From Brienomyrus brachyistius (lineage: Eukaryota; Chordata; Actinopteri; Osteoglossiformes; Mormyridae): a stretch of DNA of 64,000 nucleotides. Each line of letters opens with the position of its first letter. Positions within the stretch are counted from its first letter, which is position 1. Where the stretch lies: NCBI RefSeq assembly GCF_023856365.1, contig NC_064535.1:10374363-10438362 (forward strand), in the 5' to 3' direction. The notes beneath the pieces were generated by a model. It had not been told where the DNA came from. It ran no database searches and worked only from the letters and a program-made list of their open reading frames with translations. Shown here one piece after another: positions 36,601 through 48,500 of this stretch. A program made the position numbers and the translations under genes.

Positions 36601-39600
36601 ACATTTATTCTTTAGCACTAATGAAGCTACCGCTCTCAGAACACAATATTGCTGAGTCCTGCAAACTGGGAAAATGACTGAAATTTTATATAAATACACC
36701 ATACTATGAAATATTCCATAGCTCTTTCTAAATCAATACCCTTCATAGCAATGCTGTCCAGCAGTAGAAAGCAATTCCTTTTTCCACCGTACTGTTCTTA
36801 GGAATGTGGCGTGTAAGAACAGCTAGCATAATATATCGTTACTACATAAAGTAGTCTGGCAGCCTAAGTCATAGGATAATATACAATAGATGTATTTTTG
36901 CATTAATGTAAGCTACTCCAAAATGTTGCTGGACAGACACATAGTTTCTTTTCAATAATATAGTAGAGATTTGGTGGGAAAGCAAATTTATTATTATCCT
37001 CATTTTTCAGCTAGATAGGACAGAGTATAGCACTGTAGGCATCCATCTGGAGCACTTCAGTGACAAGGCAAGGTTTCTTCTGATCCTTGCCTTACTGAAA
37101 ATGTATTACCTTTTACCCTAATTATTGCCAATGAGTCTTGTATTACTAGTTAGTTATCGTATTTCAGGCAAACAATGATGCAGTAAAAAGAAATGCTGCT
37201 GATCCCAATATTGCCACTGAAAGATACATCGTGTCAAAAAAGAAAATGGAGATAAATGATGAAATCCTGGTTATCGGTATATTAGTCTTGCCTGTATGTT
37301 TTTTTCTTTTTTCTTTTTAACACTTACCAAATTTGTCGGAGATGTTTCCATTTTCGGGGAGTGCGGGGTGGTTGAAGGTTTCGCGGCAGTAGAATATATG
37401 GGTGCTGCTGCCCAGAGAGACGATGCCACCCAAGGCCAGCACAACATGCTCTATCACCAAGGACGAGGGCCACTCTCTCAGGCGGGCGATAACGGACCGA
37501 TACCGACAGTACTGTGGGTAGCTCAGAACCAGAACTCTCTCCTCATCTTCACCTGATTAAGTGAAAACAGACACAAAGAATAATTGTGAGGCAGTAACAT
37601 TTCATTTTACGTATCACAATAAAAACTAAATGTATAGTGCTGTAATATACCACTACTACAAATTTGAATATGTTATGAACAAACATTGTGCTGCCTATTG
37701 TGATCATTTTGTTTTGTTTAGAAATTGATAAAGAGGTTTATTCTGTTACTTTCAATTGCAAATGTGTTTTATCACATTGTTTTAATGCAAAGACTGAGTT
37801 CAAGGATTCTAGATATAAAATTCATTTAAGTTGAAAATCTGAAGACAATGAAAATTTAATGCACAAACAGATTTATGCAGAATTATTGGCTTACAGTCAT
37901 TGTAGTGCTTATCAACAGAAGTTAATTTTTTTGTGAGTCATCCAATTACTTTGAAGCAGATAAAAACTAGGAATACTCTACCATTACTGTGTAATCACTC
38001 ATATTTGTGGAAACTGTTGGCTTTCTAAACAAAATAAACCAAATCAAATAGAATACCTTCAGGTTAAAACCAAACATAGTAGCTGGATAATTACGTACTG
38101 CATCCCAGTGCTTCAGTCACTAAAGCTGAGTGAAAAATTTCTATGAAATCCACAGAAGACAAATTTATTCACTTAAAATGAAAACAATGCTTGCTAGCAT
38201 CTTACTCCACAGAATTACACCCTCTCATTTCTAATTGTATGTTATAATAAGAATAGAAACACTGAATTATGGCATAGCTTATTTCCAGTTCATTCACCCG
38301 GATGTTCATGTCACGTTACTTTGCGTAAGCACAGTTATTTGCAGATTAAAGAGCTACATTAAATTACATTAAACAATTATGTCTGATTAGAGACGGCAGC
38401 AATGTTATCCGTATCACAAATAAGCCAAGATCCCCGAGTGAGGCCTCTGCATTTGCTTCTCTGCCCCCTCAAACAGCAACACCTCCACATAAATAGTTTT
38501 GTTTTAAGCCTTTTGCAACTGCCTGAATGAGGAACATTTTTTTCCATGAAAACCTCAACTCGAGGGCTGCAATATGCAGCTTGCAGGATTTCTACACTAT
38601 ATTTTGCATATATACATTTACTGAGCAGGTGCTCCCATCCGAAGTGACAAACCACTGCGAAAGGAAGCAATAGGGAATGTCCTGTCCCACAGAACCACAC
38701 ACTGCCCCAAAACGTATGCAAACCTCAAGGCTTACATGCAGTATTGCCACACCGATTGAAATAGCTACATTTTTTAATTGAATAATATGAGATAGAAGAT
38801 GCACAAGACACAATCATATGCAGAGATATTCATATGACAAGAAAATGTACAATAAGTACACCAATTTGTCATCTACTGAAATGTATTGCAATATAATTTT
38901 GGTGTCTGAATGGGACCGAATCATTATTTATAGTCAAAGGCGTAGGCTTGGTTTCAACATTGCCCTCCTAAACACGCACGGTACTCCCCCAAAAAGTGGT
39001 AGGGACATGTCCCTACCAGCCAAACCCAAATGTTTACAGTATCAAGGATAGCTTCAAAAGTCTTTATGGAAAACTAAGGATGTTTTGATAAGTCAGTGTT
39101 ATACCATTCATGGGTGTTACCTGCTAACACAGATTGTGAAGCATGTTTACCTTGGCTAGAGAGCTTCAGGGGAGACTCATCCTGCTCTGGGAATATATAC
39201 TGACTAATTAATATTCAATTCAATTTTATACTGTATATGTAGCACTTTTAAGAATAGCACTTTACACACTGTAAAGCATTTTACAGTGGCCTGTGCTAGA
39301 GGTCCAGTGAGAAGGTTTGAGAATAGGAAAAATCTTAGCAGGAACCAGACTTGAAGGCGAAGCCAGGTCTGCTTTGGCCAGCATCTGGCAGTACAAGTTC
39401 ATAGAATTTTCATTTTAGCACCAACTCTGACAAACACATATCCAAGAAATACATGCAGTTTTTTTTTTAAGTTTTCAGTGGCTAAACTATATCAGTGTTT
39501 CATTCAGTGACCAATGCTCATTCGACCTTTTCCTATAAATGATTCAATGCTGATTCATAGGAAGACAGGACACATCCTCAAAGGAATGCCGGTCCGGAAT

Positions 39601-41532
39601 ACAGCAATTTAAAGAGACTAATTCCACAGGACGAAAGCAGCAAATCCATAATGATGCAGGCAAACCTGCAGAAAACAAACAAGCCATCAAAGGCAGTGTG
39701 ATGACATGGAAGCACTAACTGAGCCACTACACTGGTTGCTATGTGTCAATGTGAAAAAAATGGTCTTTTTATGTTTTCAGAGAGATTCTGAGCTGGGTAT
39801 GATAGAGTGATATTACAATCTGCTTACTGAAAGCTTTAATGACGAGTGAAACTTTATTGCGAAATCTAGAGAAGACAAATTCATCCACTAGTAACACTTT
39901 ACTTGACACAGCAAAAATAATATAGTATTATGCTATTACTTGTATATTAATTAACCAAAAACTAAGTCTTAGTCATTGTTGACTGATCGATTGTTCATTC
40001 ATCATGATGCATCTTTTATCCAGCAGTTACTGTATCTGTGAATTCTGTAAACCTTTGTGAATTACTGAAGGAACCACTAAAGGAACAAGTCATGAATAAC
40101 ATGAAGTTAAATACTGATCTCTGTTCATTAATGAATCGTGACATCTTTTATCTCACGTGGCAACTACATTTGTCCATGATTTGTTCATAATTTGTACTTC
40201 AGTAGTAACTGAGTTACTAAGTATGTGTGCCCATTTACGTAATCATAACAATGCATGCCAGCAATTTACACTAGAGAATTACACCCTCTCATTTCCAATT
40301 TTATGTTATATTAAAAAACAGAAAAGAAGTACAGTGTAGCTTATTTCCAGTTCAATTGATCATGTTTGTTTCAGTTCCAAAATATGTTTGATTAATTGGA
40401 AACAAATAATATGGATAAAGACAGCATAAGAATATTTTCATTATTCAAGGTATTAAAAAACTGTGGGTGTTGACATGCATAAACACACAATTATGAGCAT
40501 CCTGTTCTGTTTTGTTAACTTGTGGACAAATTTTTAAGCTGAAGGAAAGATAGGGATATAAAAATGCATTGTGCTGTGCCATTCGTGCTTGCAGTATGCG
40601 TTGTAGCAGAGAACTGTTTCCCTTTAACAGATGTCTTTCATGTATAACTCAGCATCGATTTGTCTCTTTTTTCTGCAGTGCACATTTTTTTTTACGGCAG
40701 GCAGTTCCTCAAGCTGTTTGTATTTTTATCCCAAAAGGAGAGCTGCCAGTAAAATGTATGAAAAGAATGTAAAGATGCACAATCTACAGATCCATGTTGC
40801 TCGAAGGTATAATGACCTATTCATATCTAAGTTCCCGTAATAAGCTCCCGCTGCTGTTTAACTGTGTTCTCCCAGTGAGCTGCCTGGAAGTTGCATATGT
40901 CCTATATCAAGAGCGCAGGGAAATTCCTCTTCAGTCCGCCTCTGTTCATTTGGAACCATTGAGGGGTCCACAGTTTCCTTCCCAGCATGTTCTTCAAAAC
41001 ATACTTTCACAAAGGTCACAGAAACAGAATCTTTTATTTGAAACTCTGTTAAGGAAAAATACTGTACAAGTTCGTTCCTGTTATTTGTTAGATACACTGC
41101 ATAAGAACCTCCACTCAGCCAATATTTGTAACTGTTTTGGTGCCAAAAAAGGATATATTCCAGAATATGAAGGAGTCGTGTGTACTTCCGCGTACTTCAT
41201 TCCACAAATCACAGTTTGCTGTCATTTCGTTTCCCCTTTTGTAAAATTCTTTTGATCTTTTAAAGCACATTGTCCAAACGAAATCAATGCTGACGCAAAC
41301 CATTTTCTTAACGTTATTACATTACACATTCCATTCTTTAAGCTTTCTTCTTTCACAGCAGCTTCCTAGCAACCAGCTAAAGAATGGTGCTGATTATTAT
41401 GTAACTGGCACTGTTCCAGTTTCATCTGTCTGTGTTATTGATTGCTTAATACCAAGGTTTATATTAATGGCCTCTGTGATCCATGATAGAATTATTCAAA
41501 ATTCGCCCACTAATCTGTTCCTTTGTGTATGA

Positions 41533-41570
<38 letters not shown>

Positions 41571-44500
41571 TTATTTTCCATAAATTCTAGTAATCTTGCT
41601 TTTCCCCAAAATATTATTATAGGCTGTTATACAGAGAGAATAAGATTATAATGGCAAAAATGAAATGAATGAAATGTTTTCAATGCCACTACCCATCCAC
41701 AGCCATGGTGTGTAGAGCTTTTTAATATATCTTTAATTAATCATATGACTTTTCTTCATAATTTCTCCCTTTCTAGCAATAACTAAAAATGATTAATACA
41801 TAGAAAATTGTGAAAGCATTATTTTTAATAACTGCTGCGGGGAAAATCAGATGTCAGACCTATTTCTAATGGATCCAAATGGTTTTTTCCCCCTCAGGTG
41901 AAATGGCAAGAACAGTCCATAAAAATCATTTAAGGTTAGATTTGTAAAAGGAAACGGTATGATCTCAATTAATCTTGCTTTATTATAAATGTTATACGGT
42001 AATAATCCCTTTATTATACCACATTATACCCAACCTATATTTCAGTCGGCAATGATCTTTTATTTTTCCATATTTTCCCAAATTTGTTTGCCCTGAATAC
42101 CTGAAAGTTTGCAGACATTATCACCTCATCTATGAAAATAATGAACTGGCTTTCATTATAATATGCAAATCTAGTTTCTGAGCAAGTCTACAACGGTTAG
42201 TTCCCGTGATCAATGAATTATTTATTTCTGCCAACAATGCCATTTACAGCCCACCTTTAATCACCGAAAACGTATTTCCTGACAGAATGATTCACCTTTC
42301 AGCAACAAAAATCTATCAAATGTAGGCTACAGATTGCCTTTGGTATTCTGCTATGACATTCAGCATATCAGGTAAAATTCAAGGGAAACCTGACTGAGAA
42401 TTTTTTTACAGACCAACAGGTTCCTCTACCTCTTATATTTCCTCTTTCCTCCACTAATAAAATGCTCAATTACTATATCACCCAAAAGGGTAACTGTAAT
42501 CCATACTAAATTTGGTGCACGAACATGAGTATTTCTAAACATTATATAGAATGCATTATATCTTGAATAAATATGTGTGAAAAATAATTACCCAATTCCG
42601 CCTTTTCGTTTAAGACATCCTTGAAGTTGAGGCCACTGTTGAGAGTTGATTCCCTGTACTTGTGCAGAACCTGCTTCTGTCCATTTTGGCAGAGTTCCTT
42701 GACTATGGAAGGCTTCAGGACCATTGCTTCCAGTCCATATTTCCACTCTGAGAAATCTGACATGGTCCATTTTGCCAAGTTTTCCAACTTCACGACTACT
42801 TTCTCAGAAGCAGCGATAATCTCATCCTGCAAAGACCAGACATTCACAGACACACAAACAAACAAACAAACAAACGAAAGGGTAGAAACAATCAAAAGAT
42901 ATTCAACCCTCCTCCAACTGCCCTTCCAGTAAATGGTCACAAGACACCCAAATACAGTCTATGCCTATTTTTTCATAGGACATTAGTATGTATATTACCT
43001 GTAGCAATTGCTAATCTATACAGATTGCTGTATTCAAAAGAATTCCCCCCCCAGGAGAAGTTTAGTATTATTAACGGCCAAACAGAACATACGAAATGGA
43101 GATCAAGATTAGATCAATTCATTCATATTAATTTATTTAGCTGTGAGTAATGCACGTCAGCTTTCTTATTTACTCTTGAATTGCGCCAGAGATGTCTTGG
43201 CAGGCAGAGCCCTGTGGGAAATGGTACACACTGTTCAAACAAGTACAACAGAAGATGTCTTAATGGGAGTGTAATGCTGCCCTCTCTAGCTTCAGCTAGT
43301 ATTGGATAGGATGTGTGCCAGAGCACAAACACTGCAAGTATGTTGCTGTTTGTTTCGGCCGTTTCTGCTACTGCTGTTTTTCAATTGAATGACACACTCC
43401 AACCTAGGGGGGCGGGGGGGGGGGGGGGGGGGTGGGCATGACATCATCTGGGAATGCTGAAAAAGGCTATTTTGAAACGCTGCGTTTATACAGACATGCA
43501 TGTTTGATGCATATTAACTCAGTCAACTAAGTACCAAATAAGAGAATGAAAAAAAAAAGAGAAACTACTCTGAACACATTAGCGCATTAAGTCACTGCAG
43601 TTTAGGGGGCTGTTATTCTGGCCTAAAAGGTCTTAGTCACAATTTCTCCAGTATCAACTTAACTCTCAAACCTTATTTTATTAGCTCTCATTTGATGGGG
43701 GAAGTGTTTTTGTTGGAAATGTATTGCCTCACACACAGGAGCCACAGGAGCAAGCATGCCGCAACCGAAACACTATTCTAGAAAACCTCTAGTTTGACTA
43801 AATGACTAAATAGTTCAAAAGAAATAAAATGTCTCATATTATTAAAAATATAGATAATATAGATGTTAAAAATATAGACCACAGTTTAGTATACAGTCGA
43901 AAGAGAAAAATATGTGGTATTTATTACCAAATTCTGATTACTGTTATCTTAGAACTGTTCAACATAAAAATTCAGTTCAGAAAAATTATACTTTCAACAA
44001 GATTTTAGTAATTGCAAAAAACAAAGAATATTTTATGTTATTTCATAGTAAAGTTCTCCGTATTAATCACGTTAAATTGTAGCCAGCATTTACATAGTTA
44101 ATCCTACGGTAAAGAACAGCACATCTTTGTTTAATTACACAATCGTGCGTTAGAACATGTAACTGCGGTGCTCGCTCCCGTTTAGGTATTGTATCCTGGC
44201 TGCATTATTAGCTTGCTGTTGTTAATGGATTGTTGCTGTCGAAAGCAGTTGAAAAGGAAGCAAAAAAATACGGTTTACAATATCTTACCGGAGGCTATGC
44301 AATCACTTTGTCACTGCACGGCAAACATGGAAACGTGTGTATTAAAAGTGGCAGTTCATATTTTTAAGATATTTTTGATTACTGACGTCTTTTTGCTTCT
44401 TAGTTACGTTTTAAAATACGCCCATGCGGATCTCAGCCAAGATCTAAATACACTATTATTGTACTTGTCATTTCTCGGGTATTCATCTAAAGTATGCCAG

Positions 44501-45510
44501 CCTGATGGCTTTTGGTGTCATTTTAGCTATATTTCGTAATTTCCGCCAAATTTCAGTGGCAGTGACCTTAATCTTGAAACACAATGCAACGACATTGAAA
44601 TGAACTATTCAAACACACTACACCAATAAATAAAATAACACATATAATTCGGGAGTGTGTAAGAAAAGTCGGGCACAGTCAAGCAGTAAACTGAACACAC
44701 ATACATACAAAATGCAATTAATGTACTATATCGCCAAATGCTGTGAATATGGCATCTTTAATGACCATCACAGTCTCAGATTTATGATATATTATTCACC
44801 ATTCATCATTGCTGATACAGAAAGGATATCTACAATTCACCTTATCTAATATCTAAAACTAATACTCTCCATTATTCTAAGATACAGTAAAAGAAGACAT
44901 TATATAATACTTGTTATCACCTCTCCATGACTGACAGCTCTTCCCCGGGGAGTATCTTCTGGAAGAAAGTAAAGTTTAGAGCTCGATAAAAGTTGCTTGG
45001 ATGTTTTTTCTTCCCACAACAGCTGGAGTTCCGCTATGCAAATGGGTTCCTCTGGTTCACATCTTACAAAGAAAAAGTCACCGAGCGACAGAATTCTCGG
45101 TTTGCCGTGAATGTGAAATTTAAAGGCTTTGTAGAAAATGCGAGGTCCTTGCAAAGCACAGGGTGAGCCGACCCACTGCGGAAACAATAAAAACACAATA
45201 CATGTCACCAATGACAGCGGCGGGATTTATGCGACAGCTACACACAATACAAAACCTGAAAATTAAAAAGAAAATAATTATGCTCAGGACACAGCAGACA
45301 AGAAAGCGCCAGGAATCGAGTTTATGGAATAATAACAGTGTTTCTCACCACTTAAGTTTAATGATAAGTTTGTGGCATTCCTTTTAAAACACAAAAATAA
45401 TTTGATCTGCCTTTTTACACTTGAGATTTATAATTCAAACGACAGAATTATACTAAAGTATAATATAAATGGAGAGTAGGCAACGGTACCTTCAATGAGT
45501 TGGGCTCCAT
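22570..45510 (-). CDS. arid5b: ARID5B (MRF2), AT-rich interactive domain protein 5B (10 coding exons)
   Basis: Coding exons (5' to 3'): 45510-45490, 45175-44921, 42826-42592, 37552-37328, 32858-32740, 31955-31754, 31061-31009, 29950-29853, 27160-26959 and 24654-22570. They total 3495 nt, all in phase, giving 1164 residues (human 1188, also 10 exons). The N-terminus MEPNSLK-WVGSPC is conserved. The ARID DNA-binding domain spans about 322-415 (AFLVALYKFMKERKTPIERI, NLWTMFQAAQKLGGYE, ARRQWKNVYNELGGNPGSTS). The long last exon carries the conserved GIMSPLAKKKLLSQVSG, RPSVIQHAHSF and DLSLPK motifs. ARID5B is a nuclear AT-rich DNA binder that recruits the PHF2 H3K9me2 demethylase. It acts in adipogenesis, liver metabolism and lymphoid development. 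An expanded 24-bp coding repeat lies at about residues 604-651. The introns hold SINEs and two foldback elements. Confidence 0.97.
24112..24255 (-). repeat. 24-bp coding minisatellite in ARID5B, six copies
   Basis: Six head-to-tail 24-bp units encode PNLKSKPL, four copies close to PTLKSKPL (one reads PTLTSKPL) and a last copy running into HS. The unit is a multiple of three, so the frame is kept. Units differ by one to three bases. I know of no equivalent run in human ARID5B. Confidence 0.92.
24803..25187 (-). mobile_element. Full-length SINE in ARID5B intron 9, 13-bp target duplication
   Basis: The element (24816-25174) is inverted: the CATC-repeat tail is on the left and the A/B boxes on the right. 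GCTGCAGTGAAAT is repeated perfectly at 24803-24815 and 25175-25187. It begins about 160 bp from the exon 10 acceptor. Confidence 0.92.
25500..25826 (+). mobile_element. Old, divergent SINE copy with poly-G tract
   Basis: The order of SINE landmarks is kept (CCTCTGGGAC, CCAGTTTCCCCCC, AATTGCCC, GGGATAGACCCTGACC, AAAATGGACGGATG), but many substitutions and short G-runs have accumulated. It looks older than its neighbours. Confidence 0.7.
26014..26144 (+). mobile_element. 5'-truncated SINE fragment, 14-bp target duplication
   Basis: About 103 bp of SINE 3' end (26028-26130) are flanked by ATGTTTTTCATTTT at 26014-26027 and 26131-26144. The last unit of the GATG tail merges with the duplication. 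Confidence 0.85.
26959..27160 (-). CDS. arid5b: arid5b coding exon 9 (end of ARID)
   Basis: Residues 403-470, LILPYEKYMKGEEDKLIPQV then KPRKQE. Acceptor CCTCTCTAG, donor GTAAAT. Confidence 0.95.
29853..29950 (-). CDS. arid5b: arid5b coding exon 8 (ARID)
   Basis: Residues 371-402, ITARRQWKNVYNELGG and ATCTRRHYE, the DNA-contacting core. Acceptor TCCACAG, donor GTGAGG. Confidence 0.96.
30159..30327. mobile_element. hAT-type foldback MITE, 8-bp target duplication, ARID5B intron 7
   Basis: The 153-bp body (30167-30319) is nearly all inverted repeat. The left arm begins CAGAGGTGGAAATTTCAGG and the right arm, reverse-complemented, CAGGGGTTGGAGAATTCAGG. Both continue TCCAGAGAGTAC. AAAATAAA flanks it exactly at 30159-30166 and 30320-30327. 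CAG ends and an 8-bp duplication are hAT hallmarks. No coding capacity. Confidence 0.85.
31009..31061 (-). CDS. arid5b: arid5b coding exon 7 (ARID)
   Basis: Residues 353-370, NLWTMFQAAQKLGGYEL. Only 53 nt. Acceptor GCGACAG, donor GTAAGG. Confidence 0.95.
31101..31464 (-). mobile_element. SINE in ARID5B intron 6 with near-perfect 12-bp target duplication
   Basis: The inverted element (31113-31452) has a short internal deletion near 31220. It is flanked by CCCATTTGAATT and CCCATTTGCATT (11 of 12). It ends only about 50 bp upstream (minus sense) of exon 7. Confidence 0.88.
31660..31723. repeat. Old repeat 3' end with (ATTC)n microsatellite
   Basis: AGTGCTGTATAAATGTAATT followed by about six ATTC units resembles a 3' end common to many fish interspersed repeats. 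It ends 31 bp from ARID5B exon 6. Confidence 0.45.
31754..31955 (-). CDS. arid5b: arid5b coding exon 6 (start of ARID)
   Basis: Residues 286-352, ending DEQAFLVALYKFMKERKTPI...GFKQ, the first ARID helix. Acceptor ATTTTAG, donor GTAAGC. Confidence 0.96.
32272..32444. mobile_element. Foldback element with about 60-bp arms in ARID5B intron 5
   Basis: The left arm CAGTGGCCTGTAGTATGAAG and the reverse complement of the right arm CAGTGGCCTGTATTTCGAAG continue in near-identity through GCGGGGTTACTGGCTTATCG. A short AT-rich loop separates them. No coding capacity. No convincing target duplication, so the family is unassigned. Confidence 0.75.
32740..32858 (-). CDS. arid5b: arid5b coding exon 5
   Basis: Residues 246-285 (GPTLKGRLRRNKL...). 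This is a basic, weakly conserved linker equivalent to human NLKGRPRKKKPC. Donor GTACAC. Confidence 0.88.
35436..35660 (-). mobile_element. Degraded SINE-like repeat
   Basis: The minus-strand landmark order is preserved: ACTTATCCTGGACAGGG, a CACTCTGGGCAATTTTGAGA-type block, AGGAGGAAACCAGGTTAC and GAACATGCAAACTGTA. Divergence is high. Confidence 0.5.
37328..37552 (-). CDS. arid5b: arid5b coding exon 4
   Basis: Residues 171-245, with LVLSYPQYCRYRSVIARL and FYCRETFNHPALPENGNI. Donor GTAAGT. Confidence 0.95.
39215..39300. repeat. Fragment of a common fish interspersed repeat
   Basis: ATTCAATTCAATTTTATACTG ... GCACTTTTAAGAATAGCA ... TAAAGCATTTTACAGTGG resembles a widespread fish repeat of unknown mechanism, seen here from general familiarity only. 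Confidence 0.35.
41533..41567. repeat. (TA)n microsatellite
   Basis: About 17 TA units in ARID5B intron 3. Confidence 0.9.
42592..42826 (-). CDS. arid5b: arid5b coding exon 3
   Basis: Residues 93-170 plus one base, with YRESTLNSGLNFKDVLNEKA. The acceptor TTTGCAG sits just below a (TTTG)n tract (minus-strand reading). Donor GTAATT. Confidence 0.95.
42853..42875. repeat. (CAAA)n tract next to the ARID5B exon 3 acceptor
   Basis: In the transcribed (minus) sense this is a (TTTG)n run ending about 27 nt before exon 3, in the polypyrimidine-tract region. Confidence 0.85.
43407..43432. repeat. Poly-G run in ARID5B intron 2
   Basis: 26 bases are all G except one C. The run is unusually long, and a slippage or assembly error in its length is likely. 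On the transcribed strand it is poly-C. Confidence 0.85.
44921..45175 (-). CDS. arid5b: arid5b coding exon 2
   Basis: Residues 8-92, with KPRILSLGDFFFVRC and SSKLYFLPEDTPRGR. Acceptor TCCGCAG, donor GTGATA. Phase 0 at both ends. Confidence 0.95.
45490..45510 (-). CDS. arid5b: arid5b coding exon 1
   Basis: MEPNSLK, 21 nt, phase 0, donor GTACCG. It matches the human N-terminus MEPNSLQ. The ATG has G at -3 and G at +4. Confidence 0.9.
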
Positions 45511-48500
45511 CACGACGTTCTGCATTGATTAAACTCAACATTCTCTCCAAACTTGTTGGCTTGAATGGATTTTCAACGGTCCTGGAAGGATTTTTTTCAT
45601 CCTAGCTGTCACATCGTCGGTATAAAATCAACACAGCATAGATAACACAGTTAGGCCTACTAAATACATACGATTGCGAACGAGATTTAGTGGGAAATGT
45701 AACATTCACCATTTATCCCTAAGTAATATGCTTATTACAAAATATTAATGTTAACTTTCAGTTTCCTAATTACTTGATGTGATGACTTTCCTCTCCGGTT
45801 TTTTAAAATGCTCTCTTTCTGGGATGCTACTCTTTTATTGTTAAAAGAAAGAAAGACGATTGTATTTCAGAACTAATTAATGCATCATATATTTTCTAAT
45901 TTATCAGAATAACATTTTCAAATATCCATTTACCGTTATACTTATCTTGCAGGACCTGTGTCTAGAAAGTCATTATGTATAATAGAACATTTTATGTGGC
46001 GGCTCTGGGGCGCGCTTGTTTTTCTGAATAAATTTACAGTGGTTAATCTTGATTTTGTGATTAAAAGGTTTAAGGCAACATTTCAAGGACTGAAACTGCT
46101 TAAACGGCATTTTGATATTTCGCCAGTTTAAACGTAGCGTATTAATAGTTACAGTGTGGGCGAGGAGAAAGCGAGTAGCGCAGTAAATACGCAGACAACA
46201 TCACAAAATGTAGAAAGGTAACTGCCATACTATGCACATCTATATAAATATTTTAAATGGTACAAGTCTAATATATATCAGATTAGCAGGAAGCTGTAGA
46301 CGAACGCCTTGCTATACAACAGAAGAAATTGATATTTTTATATAAAATGTATTGTTAACCTATCCTAACCTATCAATCTTTAAGCTGCTTATCTAGTTAA
46401 TGTTTTGGTTGGTTGCAGATTTTCCTCATTAAATAGTTCCCAAAACAAAATTTCATGCTCAGAAAAAATATTAACACAGCAAATAAAACTGAGTGTTCTG
46501 TTTTTGCAAAACCATTATAATTCCATACAAAATCAAGTATTGTTAACATTTATCTTAAAGCTTTTTCAAAGCACGGATTATGCCAAAACTATGCAAGCGT
46601 CTGAACAGCTTGAATGGATTTTGTTGTTTTGTTCATATTGACACATGAGTACATATTCAGGAATACACTTACATACACTGTGAAATGATCTGTTCTCCCT
46701 GCAATGAATATTGTGCAGTGAAGAACAAAGACATTCATGGAATGAGAACACTGAGACAAATTTGTACATTTTGCTGATCTATCACTTGATATCTGTGAAG
46801 TCAGAGCACCTCGTCGATATCACAGTATATCTTCTTTGGTGAAGCACCTGGGGACGAAATGGAAAGAGATGAGAATCCAACCCTGGCACGCTCGTGCTGG
46901 GAAGTGTTCATACGCTACCTTCATGACCTGAAGATGTGATGATCTGATATTTCACACCTTCCACCCCTAGAGGAAAAAAAACCCACCAGTAAGATTTAGG
47001 TAGGTTTGTGTGGGGGTGCTGGTGGGGGGGGGGGGGAGATACACAGTGAATGCTGGAATTTTACATTGACTTTTATCACTACGTGCACATCTTTTGGTTG
47101 CTACAGGATTCCAACTTCTCTAGCTATAGGAGTGCAGCACAGAGAGCACTGAAGAAAGTAAAGGCCTATCTTCTTTGTATGGGTCCAGAACAGCATCATG
47201 CTGTATGCACTATATCTGGTTACAGGTCCATATTGTGATGTTTCCTCCTCTCTGTCCAAGGATAGCATAGACTCAGTATATATTTGGCTCAACACAGACC
47301 CTGCGGTGTTTTACTCCTGATATTAGTGGTGCCTCCCAGTTCTCAGAACTCTGTTAGCAGGATTTTCTGGATAAGAGGCAAACCATCTGAGAAAGGCCAG
47401 TGAGTCTGTGCAGCAAGATGTCATGGTCAGCTATTGTAAGCTGCACTTAAAGCCAGTAACAAAATAACTGCTGCATTTCCATCATGAGTAGATGTTACCA
47501 CAGTTTTTCCCCAGCAGATTGTGAATGTCCAGATATGTGTTGAGTTGGAAGGCAGTGATTGCAATACTCTGGGTGCTTTCCAAAAACATTTCGTTCGGCA
47601 AATTAAGTTTTGCTAAATTGCTTGTAGTATATGTCCATCTGCCCACCCAGGCTGTTTTCCTGCCATATGCTTTGTGTTTTATTTGCACACGTTTCACGCT
47701 CACCTCAACCTCTACTGAATGTCTGCAAAATAAATGGATGGATGGATCCAGTGTGGATTACAATGTCAAAGTATGCCGAAAGGTTTGTCTTGCATTAATC
47801 ATTTGGTTATACTGATCAAACACAAATGTTAAAGACCAAAATCTATGCTATAAATCCAGATTTTCATTACATAAGAAACAGTTCACTAACATCTACTTAA
47901 TTAAATATTTGGATGCTATAATAATTAAATACAAATAAAAATTTTAATCCATGAGCAGTTCCTCCCTCTTTCCTTCTAGTAGTCTATCCAAGTAACTGGA
48001 AGAAAACAATAACTACAAAGACAATGGGAATTTGTGCAGTAATGCCAAAAAAGCTTTGAAAATATACATGGAACAGAAACAGCTGTAAGCGATCAAAATG
48101 ACCTGGCGCATTGAAACATTACCAAAAACGAGGCTGCTTTAAAACAAAGTTAATTCTTGTAGTATGTCGCCACCCTTTGGGAGGTTGCAGAATTGCACAT
48201 AATTCTCAATAGTGTAAGAGAGGGACCCTAATTGGTCTAAGGACTGTCTGACCTGCTTTTTCGAATATATGTTGCTTTGGGTAAAAGCATCTGATAAATA
48301 AATTCATGGTTAAACAAATCTCACTATCTACACTACATCATGCTCAATCCGCTTTGCTCCATGTTTTTTGGGAATATATGTAAGACAATTACAGGAAAGG
48401 TCTGTCGCTTTTGGTTTGGTTTCCTCTCACAAAGATGTCCCATTTCATATTTATACTAAATCCCCCTCCCCCCCCAGAAGATATATAAACAATAAATATA

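Noticed and set aside
40794..41255. 153-codon plus-strand frame inside ARID5B intron 3
   Set aside because: No recognised motif, no start context or splice evidence; a chance frame is the simplest reading.
44189..44539. 116-codon plus-strand frame in ARID5B intron 2
   Set aside because: Hydrophobic in places but without family match; likely chance.
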